In this document: positions 12,283 through 24,500 of the stretch, piece after piece
Position numbering within the stretch: the first letter of the stretch is position 1
How the letters are laid out: every line of letters begins with the position of its first letter
Assembly (NCBI GenBank): GCA_003024175.1
Contig: MDYQ01000006.1
Location: forward strand, 243,784 to 307,783
DNA length: 64,000 bases
Reading direction: 5' to 3'
Source of the DNA: Planoprotostelium fungivorum
Taxonomy: Eukaryota > Evosea > Variosea > Cavosteliida > Cavosteliaceae
The notes under the pieces: model-generated
Seen by the model: only the letters and a program-made list of their open reading frames with translations
Told to the model about the DNA's origin: nothing
Database searches by the model: none
Translations under genes and position numbers: made by a program

Positions 12283-14018
12283 TCAATTCTCCTTGAGTTG
12301 AAGGCTTCCCGATACAATCTTGTTCTCCAATTTGGTTCCGTCGGGCAGTTCGATCTTCTCTCCGTGTTCCGCCACGATGATGACGGTGCCCTGACCTCCA
12401 TCAGATGATCTCCACCTCCCTCGATGGCCTCACCTTCAGCGTCATCTTCGAGCCAAAGATGACGTCACCCGACACGGTCAGATGATCCAACTCCAAGATG
12501 TTGGGAATGTCTTTGAACCTGTCTCGTTCAGCCCTCTCCCTCCATCTACAACTCACCTCCTCTCGTATTCATCTACGGAGGTAAAATGGTCTCCCAGCTT
12601 GATGAGAGGATCTGTCGCTGGAACTCTCATTGGATTCATCTGAAGGTTTCCGTCCTCGAAGGTGAAGATGTTGGACTGAGAGGCGAGGAGCTGGGCGGTA
12701 GAGTTGATGGGTCTGTACCTGGAGCGGGGGACGGTGATGCCGACAGCCCTCTTGAAGCTGTGGATGGACATGGCAGCTGGTGTCTCGATCTGAGCGACGT
12801 TTCTACCACCGGAGATCTGTAGACGTGAGATGATGATGATGTGTTGATGATGGAGAGAGTGTAGAGGGTGACTCACTCTATACTTGACGATGAAGTCGAG
12901 GTCGAGAGCCTGCAGCTTGAGCATGTTCCAGATGTTGTTGATTCTGACCCACATGTTGTTCGTGTTCCACCACTTGAAACGAGATACGGTGAAGTTCTTG
13001 TGCTGTATGAATTGTGAGCGGTGACTCATCATCTCATGATGTCGAGTACTCACAAACTCGAATGGCACTTGAGAGATCTCCATGACATGGACTCTTCCCT
13101 CCTTGTAAGACATGGGCACTCCTCCATGATGATCTGTGCTCAGTCGGTTGGTTAGCTCCAGCTGGAAGTCGACTTGTTCGCTGTAGATGTTGTTGAGGAG
13201 TCTGAGATCGATGGTGGCTCCCATGTTTTCGATGTTGGAGATGAAGAGGAATTCTTTTCCTTGGGATCTGAACTTTTCGAGGAGGCCAGATCTCATCAGA
13301 CCTTGGAAGACTTCTCCAGATCCGGGAGGAATCCAACTGATAGAGGATGAGTCGATTCGAATGGTGATAAGGACATTCACAATTGTCTCTCGTCTTTCGA
13401 CTTGGCAACGGGGGCCAGTGTGTCCTTATGCATGAGAGGGTGTTCGCTCTGAACGAAGGTGTGGATGGACACTCTTCCCTTGCCCTCTCCGGGGTACTTC
13501 TTGATGATCTCGAGAGTTTCGTCGTGAGTCTTGGGAGAATTCATCAATACGAGGGGGATGTCCACATCGTGATCTTGATTCAGTTTCTGTCGAGGTTAAG
13601 ATCGTCGCGATATCATTATCATCGTGTGACACACCTCCAATTGAAGGATCTTGCAATCCAATAAAGAGTAAGCGTTTCCTCCCTGCTTCAACAACTGGAG
13701 GCTCGATTTCGTAGAACGTAAACCCATGGCGGTACCCAAACCTCCATTGAGCTGTACGAAGACGAGTTTGGACAGTAACTCCTTCACTTTCTCTGGGTTT
13801 GGCTCAGGGAGATCGTCTACCGATCTGCAGAAATCATCGGGGAGAGGCTTGACTCTCTCCCACTCCATGAGCGGCTTGTCTAAGAACCTTCCTCTCAGGC
13901 GGAGGAAATCAGCCGATTCGGTCTTGTTCATTCCGATCTTCTCGAGGGCAGCTGCATCGAGCTTGACCGATAGACGACGTGTCTCCGCAGAGGGAGCGAA
14001 TAGATCTAAAGAACTCAT
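12283..14018 (-). CDS. UGP1: UTP-glucose-1-phosphate uridylyltransferase (UDP-glucose pyrophosphorylase)
   Basis: This cytosolic enzyme makes UDP-glucose from UTP and glucose-1-phosphate for glycogen, cellulose and glycoprotein synthesis. The start is the ATG at 14018 ([16 protein letters not shown]). The nucleotide-binding motif is [12 protein letters not shown], followed by RSTKS; the usual form is LNGGLGTTMGC. Later exons give [53 protein letters not shown], the sugar-site motif [15 protein letters not shown] and [16 protein letters not shown]. The C-terminal beta-helix ends [12 protein letters not shown] at a TGA at 12283-12285. Length (about 480 residues) and motif order fit the eukaryotic enzyme. 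There are six or seven introns. It is transcribed divergently from the phytoene synthase gene. Confidence 0.95.
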
Positions 14019-14465
14019 GTTTCGTGGTGTCTTTGGTTGGAGGATTGATGTCGGCTGACGTAGAAGCAGTTGAAATCCACAGTTGGTTTTATTTCTTTGT
14101 CACTCCGCTTTCTAGGCTTCTGCCTCGTTGTCAGGAACTCCCTCTTTTGTCCCGCTGGTTGCTGATGCTGGACACTCATCACGTCCATTGGAATCTGAAC
14201 GGTTCGGACCGATTGGTTTGTCAGGGGTAGACGAGAGAGGGAAGGGGCTAAGTGTCGGTGAGAGATGAAATAGTATCGTACGTCAGGGCAGATCTATGAG
14301 GTTCTTGTATACTGATAAAACGGGTGGAGTCGCTCCATCGATAATAATAGAAATTCCTCACAGAATGAAGGCTCAGTCAAACAACGAGACTTTACGTAAT
14401 TTATTGGGAACCGAGGGCCGAGGGTTATGACATCATCGAGAGAAGAGGGGGAACATCATTACACC
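14019..14465. promoter_or_regulatory. Divergent promoter region between UGP and phytoene synthase
   Basis: About 450 bases separate two genes on opposite strands, so both promoters should be here. A short run near 14310-14420 is A+T-rich (tactgataaaac, aataatagaaattc). No repeated motif stands out and no long coherent frame is present. The role is assigned from gene orientation only. Confidence 0.4.
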
Positions 14466-15637
14466 ATGTCTTCTAAAGTTGAACTCGCTATGAGTAAGGT
14501 CAGACCGGAAGACCTGAAAGCCTGCCAAGATTCTATGCGGAAGGGCAGCAAGAGTTTCTACCTCGCCTCTGCCCTACTACCTGCGTCCGTGCGACCTGCA
14601 ATCACGATTTACTACGCTTGGTGTCGCTCGATGGATGATGCTATCGATGAGGCGAAAGACATTGAGACGGCGAAGAACAACCTCAAAGCGGAAGAGAAGA
14701 GATTGGACGACATCTTCTCGAAGGATCCGGAGACATTCACAGATCCGGTTGATAGAGCATTTTCCACCCTCGTCCAGACTGCAGACCTGCCAAAGTCTTA
14801 CGCGGTTCACCTCTGGGAGGGAAACCTGTGGGATTGTGAGGGTAGAAGGTGAGACGATCGAAATGAATGCGATGTGGTGTTGACAAAGTGAAGATACGAG
14901 ACGCTCGATGATCTGATGCAATATTGTGAGAGGGTTGCGAGCAGCGTAGGATGGATGAGTTCGGCTCTGATGGGAGCACCCAAAGACTCTTTCGAGTACG
15001 CCGGACAGCTCGGAGCGGCCATGCAGTTGACCAACATCGCAAGGTGAGAGATATCTATCCATGTGTCACAGCTGATGGACGATGAAGAGATGTGGGGGAA
15101 GACGCGAGAAAAGGAAAGATATACCTTCCTCTGTCGTGGTTGAGAGAAGAGAGAATCACAGAGGTGAGTCCTCGGTGATGATAAAACCTTCGATCGTTAC
15201 AAACATGATCGTTGACTTGTCGCAGGAAGAGTTGACATCCAATCTGGTGTTCACGCCACAGATCGGTCGGGTTGTCAGGTGATGACGCCACATCCATCGC
15301 TCCATCCTCTTTGCGATGTCGATGATGTTTGATGACAACAAACAGTCGTCTCTTGAGAGAAGCAGACAGACACTATGAAGAATCGAAGAAGGGAATATGG
15401 ATGTTGCCAAAGAGCTGTCAGCTGGCCATCTTATCTGCATCACACATCTACCGCCAGATCAAAGACAGCATCATTCAGAACCACTACGACACCATCACAA
15501 CGAGAGCTTACACGAGTCTATACTACAAACTCTACCTCGTTCTCTGGTCATCCTGCGAGGTCTACGGGCCTCCATTATCCTGGCTGACGCGATATCTCCC
15601 CTTCTCTTCTTCACCACCCAAAGTGATACAAGAATAA
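14466..15637 (+). CDS. crtB: Phytoene synthase (squalene/phytoene synthase family)
   Basis: The enzyme condenses two geranylgeranyl diphosphates to phytoene, the first committed carotenoid step. The start is taken at MSSKVELAMSKVRPED (14466); an in-frame ATG at 14427 would add 13 residues. Motifs in order: KGSKSFYLASALLP, the first Asp-rich site in AWCRSMDDAIDE, GWMSSALMG, and the second site in GAAMQLTNIARDVGEDARKG, directly followed by KIYLPLSWL. This second block (QLTNI.RDV.EDA..G..YLP) separates phytoene from squalene synthases. The C-terminal exon ends at 15637 (KVIQE). Five exons and about 330 residues give a normal single-domain size, with no fused lycopene cyclase as in fungi. Substrate choice is inferred from motifs, and a bacterial or algal origin is possible. 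Confidence 0.87.
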
Positions 15638-15840
15638 AGAGGGTGAATGTTGCTGTTGCACGTATAAATACATATAAAGAGGAACGCAACGATCTGTGCC
15701 CAGAGCTGTGAAGAAGCGGCAGAATACTCGAATATACTGACAGATTTACGAGTGGTTCCTGGAATCTCATCGGGATCTGATTTAGATCTGAACTTTCGGC
15801 GGCTCGGGGCGCATTTGATAAACTCGCTCGCGCTGAGAGG

Positions 15841-18800
15841 ATGGGGGCGATGGAGACGGCCAACAATGAGTCTTGGCATTCTAACGATCTCCTACGGTAT
15901 ATCGTGGACCGTACATCAGATGCCATTACTGTGATTGGAGGGGGCCACATTTTGTATTTGAATGGGAAGATGAGGCAGAGGTTTCCATCTCTGAATGACA
16001 ACGATAAGACGGAGCAACTGCAGGGGCTACTCAAGACTGAGAACAAATCCATACTTGCTGCCATCACGGAGGCAGCAGTCTCTCTTAGCCCCATCGTCAC
16101 AACGGCCTACGCCAAAGAAGAGTTCATCGAATTAGAAGTTTCTGGCTTCGAGAATGGTCTTAGTATCATCCTACTGCGAACAAAAGTCGAATTTGAGCAA
16201 CCGAACAAGAAGAGAAGATTAACTATAGAGAGCAGAGACAGTCTCACAGCCACTCCAGAAATCTCACAGGTGCAGTGATTCATCGACATTTCGATGTCTA
16301 ACATGCAAAGATATACAACAAATTCTCTCAAGAAATGTCGTGCATCATTTGCATAGACGGAAAGAAATCCAACATCGTCCACGCCAATGCTTCATTTTTA
16401 GAATGGGTACATTCTTCCGCTGAAGGTGGTATCACGGATCATCACATTCCGCTCACCATTCGTAGACATCATAGGAAAAGCCATCCAAGATGTACTCAGT
16501 ATGGGCACCCAATGGGATCAGGTCTCGAAGCAGTTAGATCAGATGACCATCGGGTCGCGTAGAACCGACGAGTGCCAAGTCAAATTGAGCCACAGCCCCG
16601 ACTTCCGTCTGGCCGAGATCAGCAGCGTCTACATCGGCCCATCACCAGACAAGAAAAAGATGTACATGCAGACGATGGAGGACGTTCAAAAGAAGAGAAC
16701 GGGTCTCGAACAACAGATATTAGAGAAGGAGGAGGCCGCGAATCAGATGTTGGACCGGCTCGGCATCTTGGCCAACTTTTTAGACGAGCGATCTCCGGTC
16801 ATGATGGGTGAGAATCTCTCCACTCTCTCTCGTTGATAAGAGGATAGGAACTTTAGAGGTGAATCAAGAGGAGGAGTCCATGCACTTTGTCACGTTCAAT
16901 CAGGCTGCCGCCGAATACTTTAAATCTTCGGGATCGAGTGAGTGTAATTTCCAGCGTTGTAGATGACCGAGGACAGTCTCCCTCGACCCGCCAGCCACGA
17001 AAGTTTGGATGTCTAATTTGAGTCGATCACAACAATTACACGGCCCAGGTTTGCATCGTGATCCTGATCTCTTTCTTTCGAGTTATAGCGGATGTGATCA
17101 TGAGAGAGAGTCATCACCGTGACGATGTCGTTGTCATCATCTGTTGACGATCTCGATCGTGATGATGATCATGATGTGCTGATGAACCACAGTGACCTTC
17201 GAAGTGGAGAACGATGATAAGACCTTATGCTGCTGTGGAGTCCACGTGTCAGGCAACAGATTCTCCATCATAGCACAGGACATCACACAACGAAAGGAAG
17301 TCGAACTCCGTCTGCTCAAACTATCTGAAGAACTGGAGAACGAGGTGAGATCTCGTCGAAATTTCGACTCGAAAATCATCGAAACATCTGAGAAGATTCA
17401 CACAGCCACAGATAAGAAGTAGAACGAAGCAATTGGAGGGAGCTTTAGATGTCAAGTCACGCTTCTTGTGAGTTGAAAGTGAGATATCATGACGTGACGT
17501 GAGGACAGAGCTACGATGTCACACGAGATGCGTACACCTCTCTTTGGAGTCATGGGAACATTGAACGTCTTGAATGAGCTAAAATTAGATCCACAATACC
17601 AAGAGATGATCCGTGTGGGTCAGATCTGTGGAGAACAACTACTCGTTCTCATCAACGGTGTGTCTTCTTTCAAATTTCCCTCCCGAAAGATTTTTCAACA
17701 ACGTCTCTTTCCTTCTCTTTCGTCACATTTTCACCTTTTTTCCCAACTTCTTCTCATTGATGAGAAGAATAGAATGATGAAACTAACTGGTACAGATATA
17801 CTCGATTTCTCACGCCTGCAAGAAAACAAGATGGAGATCGAAAACTACCCTTTCTCCGTGCAGCAGGCCATACAAGACTCCCTCGAAGTGGTCGCCGTGG
17901 AGGCTCACAAGAAGGGTCTCGATCTCATCTACGACATCTTCAACCGCATACCTCTACAGATCAACGACGAACACAGAGATCCGAATCCACCTCCCCTGAC
18001 GGACGAATGGACTCCTGACTCTGTCGTGGGTGATGCTGCCAGGGTCAGACAGGTGAGGTATTTAGAACGTCAGGCAGATGATGCGAGGGTAGGTGCTGGT
18101 CAACCTGTTGAGCAATTCGATCAAATTCTCTGAAAAGGGACAAGTCATCGTGAGGTGCAAGATCGTGCCGAAATCGTCCGGGTCGAAATTGCAGACGGTC
18201 GAATTCTCCGTGGAAGATTCGGGTGCGTACGGTACGTACGGTGGTGAAGGCTGACGTGAGAAGGCATCGGGATATCGGGTGATGCGAAGGTTCACCTGTT
18301 TCAGCCTTTCTATCAAGTAGATGATTCTGCCACGAGAAAATACGTGAGTTTTATTCGATTTTATTGTTTCTGGGGTGTGAACGGAGTGATAGGGTGGTAC
18401 GGGGTTGGGATTACCGATATCGAAGAAATTATGTGAGCTGATGGGAGGTCAACTCAAGTATGTCACTGTAGAGGGAAGAGGAACACGTGAGTCATCACAT
18501 CATCATCATCGTCCTCTCACCAACATCACATCAACATCACATCATCTCATCAACATCACATCATCACCATCGTCCTCTCATCAACATCACATCATCTCAT
18601 CACATCATCACATCATCACCATCATCCTCTCATCACGATCGATGACACACCTTTCAGTCTTCACCTTCACTCTGGCCTCCGTCGACGTTCACAAGTTTGA
18701 TATCCCCAGACCTGCCTTCTTGAAGATGGCGAGGAAGGGAAGAGTTATCGTCAGCGACGCCAGCGTTCCATCCTGCAGAGCCATTCGCAACATGCTCGAA

Positions 18801-19950
18801 TGGTGGGGATTTGAAGTCGTCGAGCTGCCCACGCGAGACGAGGTGAGATTTCGAAATTCAAATTCCGGCGGGAAACCCGATTTTGGCGGGAAATCTGACC
18901 TCGGCAGGTACTCCAATGCCTCCTCTCTCTGGGTGAAGCCATGTCCTCCGAACCCAACACTCCCACCTACAAACTCCTCATCATCGACTATAAGAATCTC
19001 ACCCTGGAGACCTCTTCGAGAGAATCCACCATGGCATCTTCCATTCTCAACGCCACGGCGCTCGCATCTACAACTCGCCTGACCATGTCTGCCTTCCATC
19101 GATCTTGTCCATCGTTCGCTCGTCAGAAATTAGCGACGGAGGACATCATGATGAGCGTGGCGAACCACATTGGAATCCAGACTCTCATATTGAGTACGCC
19201 GAGGGTGACCGTGCCGGATGGATACAAGACGATCAAGAAGCCCCTGAAGATGAGGTCGATGTACAAGATGGTGTGCTATGTCCTTGGAATGACTTCCACG
19301 GAGATACTGAGGATGGGAAGTAAGGAGACCCTGGTCATTCGACCGAAGAGTCCTTCCTTCACTCCCCTCAGAATTCTCGTCGCTGAAGATAACCCTCTTA
19401 ACCAGAAGGTGACATCATCATCTCGATCATCATCATCCATCATCGTGACGATCGGTGGAACGTTAGATTGACTTGGACGTAGGTCATCAGGAGACTCTTG
19501 AGCAGCATGGGATTCCGAGACTGTGAGATCGTCTCCAACGGTCAGCTGGCCCTCGAAGCCGTGACGAGGGGAAGATACGACGTCATCCTCATGGACGTCA
19601 TGGTGAATTCTTTCCTTCATCTCTCGCTCAATCGACACAGATGCCCATCATGGGTGGAATCGAGAGTACGGAGAGGATCAGAGCTCTACCTCATGAGCAG
19701 CCGATCATCATCGGGCTGACGGCTGATGCATGCGATGAGAACGAGGTGAGAGGAGGAAGAGGAGGGAGAGCTGAAGGGGCAACAGGAGAAGTGCAGGGGT
19801 GCGGGCATGGACGATTTCTTGACGAAACCGGTGCAGCAAGCCAAGTTGCAGAAGATCTTGCAAGATTGTGCTCTCTCCGTGGTTCACAAACACAATGCGA
19901 AAGAAGATGTGACGAACCCAGTGAAGAACAACAGACCGCACTTGATGTAA
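15841..19950 (+). CDS. PAS-domain hybrid histidine kinase with two receiver domains
   Basis: A cytosolic phosphorelay sensor in about fifteen exons, starting MGAMETANNESWHSNDLL. PAS-like segments occur at about 15880-16080 (DRTSDAITVIGGGHILYLNG), 16335-16630 (MSCIICIDGKKSNIVHANAS) and 16760-17340. A coiled linker (LRLLKLSEELENEVRSRR) leads to the H box, MSHEMRTPLFGVMG, with the phospho-accepting histidine. The ATPase part has the N-box region VLVNLLSNSIKFSEKG and a G box ending GTGLGLPISKKL. Two receivers follow. The first (RVIVSDASVPSC, LLIIDYKN, IKKPL) looks degenerate. The second is canonical (ILVAEDNPLNQKV, VILMDVMMPIMGG, LTADA, DDFLTKPV). It stops at the TAA at 19948-19950. The signal sensed is unknown. 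Confidence 0.93.
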
Positions 19951-20331
19951 ATGAAGAAACAGTGTCGTCACCATGTATTCCTATGTTGTGCGGCTCTTTT
20001 CTGTCAACTTCATGGGTGAGGAGAACGTTACGATTCGCAGTCTCCTGTGGCCAGGCTATGCCTTTGCCGTGTCGGACTCTCCGGTGTACGGTTCCGTAAA
20101 TTTCGACTTCGGAAAAAAGAACGACGATTCGGTTTTCTTCTGTAATAAATAGGATCCAGAATAGGACTCATCTTCCACGATCAGCTCTATCCATAGCTTT
20201 ATTCGTATAGAGGCTGGTGTCTCTCGATCATTCGTAGGGGCTGGTGTCGTCGCGTAAATTCGTCATTCACGGTGTTGAGTTGGAGACAGAGAAAGACAAC
20301 ATGAAGGAAAACAGATCCGACCCAGTTCAAT
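19951..20331. other. Intergenic spacer
   Basis: About 380 bases lie between convergent or unresolved genes. A candidate polyadenylation region for the histidine kinase gene is at 20140-20155 (gtaataaatagg). A short imperfect direct repeat (ggctggtgtc) lies at 20211 and 20239. No coding function was found. Confidence 0.35.
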
Positions 20332-20860
20332 TTATTCAAAGTCGTCATCATCGTACGCGGTGTGTGTCGTTGATTGTCTCGCGGCACAGTCAGAAGGAGC
20401 AGGAACGCCGATGTTCTACCTGGGCTGGGTACGGCCATACTCCGTACACCACAGCCTCGTCAGACACTCGCCTGCCTTCATCGTAGAGACCCTCGAAAGG
20501 GTTGCTCCACTCCGGCCAGATTCGATCACATTCGTGACTTCATTATCTGTGCGGTCGATGCGATAACATACGGTCTTCTGCCCGAAGGCAATACTAGCCG
20601 CGCATCATCCATCGGTTGTCGGTCTGACTCCTGATAGCAACATCGTCACCTCTCATCGCCAAGTCAGGGACAACAGTGTGTGATCATCCTCAAAAGGAGA
20701 GCAGACGCTACTTGTGTGATCACTGTCGTTTGACTTGGTCGTTGGAGGTGGCTGGGGACACGTTCTTGTCTTCTCTCGTGCACTTGTGAGGTGTTGTGGT
20801 GCCCAGATGGAAGATTCGAGTGTTGATCTTGTCACAGTCGGTGGCTAAGCGAGGAAGTTG
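20332..20860 (-). CDS. Possible small gene, exon structure unresolved
   Basis: Protein-like segments appear in three places on the minus strand. At about 20850-20720 the reading TDCDKINTRIFHLGTTTPHK follows a plausible acceptor (cgcttag). At about 20540-20420 the reading is RIWPEWSNPFEGLYDEGRR then AVVYGVWPYPAQ, ending either at a TGA at 20390 or, through another splice, at a TAA at 20332. The charged, Trp-rich composition looks coding, but no start codon or continuous exon chain could be proved and no family is recognised. Confidence 0.3.
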
Positions 20861-21637
20861 GCTCTTGGAGGGATCTCAGTGAGGTTCCAAAGAGGGTGTA
20901 AGCCCATGTGTTGTTGATCAGAAGAGATCTAAGCCCATGTGTTGCTGATAAGAGAGCAATGCGTTCGGTCGTTGCGACTTGTGTATCAATGAAGATCCGA
21001 GTGAGGATGTTCCATGGTTGTTGTGGCTGTGAAGCTGTTGTTGGCTTGTTCGTCTGTGTGCTGAGCAGAAAATGATTTACCGGAACCACTAATTGTTTGT
21101 CGGAAGAGATCTGATCAATCCTCCTTCTTCGGCTCTTTAACGTATATCTGTCGTTAACAACCGTGAAGATTTAGCGAATATAGGGATTTAGAAAGTCACG
21201 TGATCGGGCGTTCCGCCCTGCAGGTCTCCTTGTTCCTTTTGGTGCAGACCGATGGTGCATTCCGATAGCGATGGCTCATCTAGATGGGATAGGATCTCTT
21301 TCTGAGACTCTGATCCTTCTCCCTGAATTAAGAAGTCACTTGATTTAAACTTTCTGTTTCAGGTAAGCTCGCAATCAAGAGACTGATAGCCATGTTTGAA
21401 TCACTCGCCGATGGCATCAGATCTCACAGATCGTGAATAAAACCTCTTTACGCACAGAAATGCAATAAATAGTGATTTATTCTGGTAGAGGGATTCACAC
21501 AAATCTGATTTTCTTCGTTGATCTATAAGAAGATGAGACGAAGGGATGGGCCGACATCATCCTTCGCGGTGATGAATGCATCCAATCTAACTTTCTACAC
21601 ACGAAGAGGAAGAAGAAGAGAAAGAGAAACTCTGAAT
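20861..21637. other. Intergenic region with a 15-bp direct repeat
   Basis: This stretch contains a perfect 15-bp direct repeat, TAAGCCCATGTGTTG, at 20899-20913 and 20930-20944 (period 31). The rest has no coherent frame. The stretch 21440-21500 (taaaacctc, aataaatagtgatttattc) is A+T-rich and likely holds the 3' end signals of the transporter gene to its right. Nothing else stands out. Confidence 0.35.
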
Positions 21638-23449
21638 CTATACAATCAACGGGTCCGCTTCCCTTGCCCTGGTCCTTTTGACGTACCACGAATAGAGAAC
21701 TATACAAATGGATGAGAGAATCGACAGCGCCACAGACAATCCATAAGCTGCATCAGATCCAACTGCCTCCGTGATGGGCGGCATCAGAATCCTTCCAACC
21801 GACCCGGCCGATGTGATGTAACCCATCATGGTACCCTGTACAGGTCAGACTCGCCGCATTTAGGGTTTAACTATTTCACCTGTGGTTTCGAACCCAGGAT
21901 CTTGGAGAAGGTAGAGACGACCAACGTCTGTACTACTGGACTGGCTATAGAGAGGATGCTGATGGACCCGATGGCAAACTGGGCGAATGTGATGGGATCG
22001 CGGCCGTAAGAGATGAGAGCGACGCTGCCTCCGGCGATGATGACAAAACCGACGTTCAAGATGATCTCCTCTTTGACTCTCTTTGTCAGGGGGTCTAATA
22101 AGAAGAAGATGACGAGACCTGTCGAGATGGATGAGATGGAGTCGTAGATGGAAGAGATGAGATGATGAAGATGAGATGAGATGGGGTGTCTCACCGATCA
22201 TGCCGAGGGCAAAGAGCATGATGGAGGTGTCTCGAGTGAAATTGGGTTCTTGTCCGGGATCAGAGACGTCCTCTAAGATGTCCTCGAACGTCCTCGAAAC
22301 TGTTGTCTCCAACACGGACAGGACACCTCTTCCCACTAGATTGAGTCCGATGAACAGAGCCAGACCCCAATAAAATAATCTCAATTCCCCTCCTGCTGTC
22401 GTTCAGAACATCATCATGCACATCGACAGTCCACCTTTGATGCCTGCGACTCCCTTCACTTCTTCTTCCTTGTTCTTGTGATTGGGGATGAAGAAGTAGA
22501 CGGCGGGGACCATGACTGCGTTGGCGAAGAATAAAACGAAGCCAGGGGTGGTGTATTGGTTTACGGGTAACACACCGACAGTGAAATCGATGTGAGCGAA
22601 GAAGGCACCGAATCCTGTTTTTGAGATGAGAACGAGAAGAGGATGAGAAGAGGATGAGAAGAGGATGGTGACGGACCTGGAACCAATGCAAATCCAATGT
22701 ATTGGACGGCCGTGGAATATGAGACCCATCTTGTCCTCTCTTCTTTCGTTGTCCTCTCAGCGACGAAGGCACGGACGATGCTGAGCGTTCCTGTTTACGT
22801 CTGTCAATCATCATTATTCGATGTTGTGTCTTGTACCCGTTGAGAAACCAGTGAGGAGTCTGGCGAGTAGAAGGACCCAGATGGAGTTAAATAAAGCGGC
22901 AAAGACATACAATGCATTTCCACCTAATGATAAGATCAAAGCGAACTGAAGAGTCCACTGGATGCCAAACTTGTTGTATCTACCGATGAGAATGAGAAAG
23001 AGGAGAATGAGAAGTGATGGCTCACAAATAACCTAAGACGGTCGAGCCTATCAGTCTGCCCACACTGTATGATCCAATGAGAATACCGAACCAGCGTTTC
23101 TCTGTTGTCAACTATGATGATGTCAGGATGTCTTCAGATGCACAACATGAGAATGTGACGTCATACTCACTGAATCAACGTAGAGGTTTAGTGAGGGCAT
23201 GACCATTCCACGCGATGACTCTGCAAAGAAAAGCACAGTTAAAATGATGAGCATTTCTACATAGAACGTCCATCGTGATGTCTCTTGATGATGCACTTGT
23301 TCGTTTGGTAATAGAGGTTCTTGTGATTGAAAGCGGTCATATTCTTCTGGGATGCTATCTAGAGATACGGGCCGATTACCCTCTTCATCGCTATTGACCA
23401 ACGGTGACTGAGGAAACGATATCTTGAGGTGGTCCCCACTTGTATTCAT
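21638..23449 (-). CDS. MFSD8: Major facilitator transporter, MFSD8/CLN7-like
   Basis: The start is the ATG at 23449 (MNTSGDHLKISFPQSP), with a long cytosolic N-terminus that includes EPLLPNEQ, a dileucine-type lysosomal sorting signal. About eleven to twelve membrane segments follow over eight exons: VEMLIILTVLFFAESS, then GILIGSYSVGRLIGSTVLGY, LARLLTGFSTG, FVLFFANAVMVPAVYFF, LRLFYWGLALFIGLNLVG and others. Near the C-terminus, TFSKILGSKPQ, GTMMGYITSAGSVGRILMPP and TEAVG match the corresponding MFSD8 region (ILG..PQG..MG...A.GS..RI..P). MFSD8 (CLN7) is a lysosomal anion/solute transporter. The stop follows VKRTRAREADPLIV at 21638. Family assignment is by pattern only; substrate is unknown. Confidence 0.72.
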
Positions 23450-23647
23450 TCAGCGTGTGTGTGTGGGCGTGTTGTTCTGTTGTCCTTCTCTGTGGTGCTT
23501 GTGTCAACCCAACAAAAATCAATGAATCGTCCGGCAGGGCCGAAGACAGAGCTTCTCAACACAACACATCGACATCCCGTTCACTTTCAATTTGCCAGAG
23601 AACACCAATCATAAAACACAAAGAAGAACACTTCTGGATATATATCA

Positions 23648-24282
23648 TCAGCCATCCTTCTTCTTGATGTGATCCAGTAGTCCACCGTCTCGAATGCGAG
23701 TGAGCAGCTCCGTCGTGGAGATACCTCCAGTGTAAGGGAGGATCCTCAAGATGTCCATGTCCATGGGTACTCGATAGTATCTCTCCATCTTCTCCTTGTC
23801 GAAGTCATTTCCATGGGCTACGAGATCGATACGGCTGAAAGAGGATGAGATCGTGTTCAATGACGTCACGTAATCACTGTTTCTCGATGAATTCCTTCGT
23901 GATGGCGAGAGGTACGTCATCATACAAGACTTCGTCTACGTATCGGCAGCCTTTGGCTGAAGCGACTCTCTCTTCACCTGAATCGAAGTCAATGGATGAT
24001 AGAAGAGGAGAGGAGACTGTACCGTGAAGAATGGGTGGTCTCTTGTATGCCTTGACGTCTTCATCCTTTGTGATGCCAACGATGAGATAGTCTCCCAACT
24101 CCTTCGCCTGGCGGCAGAAGTTGACGTGGCCTGAGTTCAATCAGGTCTCAGAATCACTGGAGAGCTCACCGTAATGCCACAGATCTCCCACCATGTCCAC
24201 ATAGACTCTCTAAAGACACATCAGACGATGGATCCAGGAGAGAAGAAAGAGATACCTTTTGTTTCGTGTCGTTCATGTTCAT
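23648..24282 (-). CDS. Cytidylyltransferase, choline/ethanolamine-phosphate type
   Basis: The family transfers CMP to choline or ethanolamine phosphate in phospholipid synthesis. The first exon is tiny (MNMNDTKQK, start at 24282), spliced to RVYVDMVGDLWHYGH, which contains the nucleotide-binding HxGH-type motif (HYGH). Later exons give the helix NFCRQAKELGDYLIVGI, EERVASAKGCRYVDEV, IDLVAHGNDFDKEKMERYY and the C-terminal motif GGISTTELLTRI, the counterpart of RTEGISTS. The stop is at 23648. With about 170 residues it is a single catalytic domain, shorter than animal CCT (no amphipathic C-terminal domain) and than the two-domain PCYT2. Choline versus ethanolamine cannot be decided from sequence. 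Confidence 0.82.
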
Positions 24283-24500
24283 CGATGTGCTTGTGTGACG
24301 AGTTGCGCACTTTTATAAAATGGGTGAACTTTCGATCGAAATCTAGTCCAATAGTGGTTTTACGCAATCTTGTGCTCCTCCATCTGTCAGAGTGATCTCC
24401 ACACCGCTGTGATGACGAGTCGAAATATTATTGCATCAGAGGTAATGTGCCATCCTTCACACGCGATGCGCACTTGATTTCCATCGTTGAGATGATCGTT

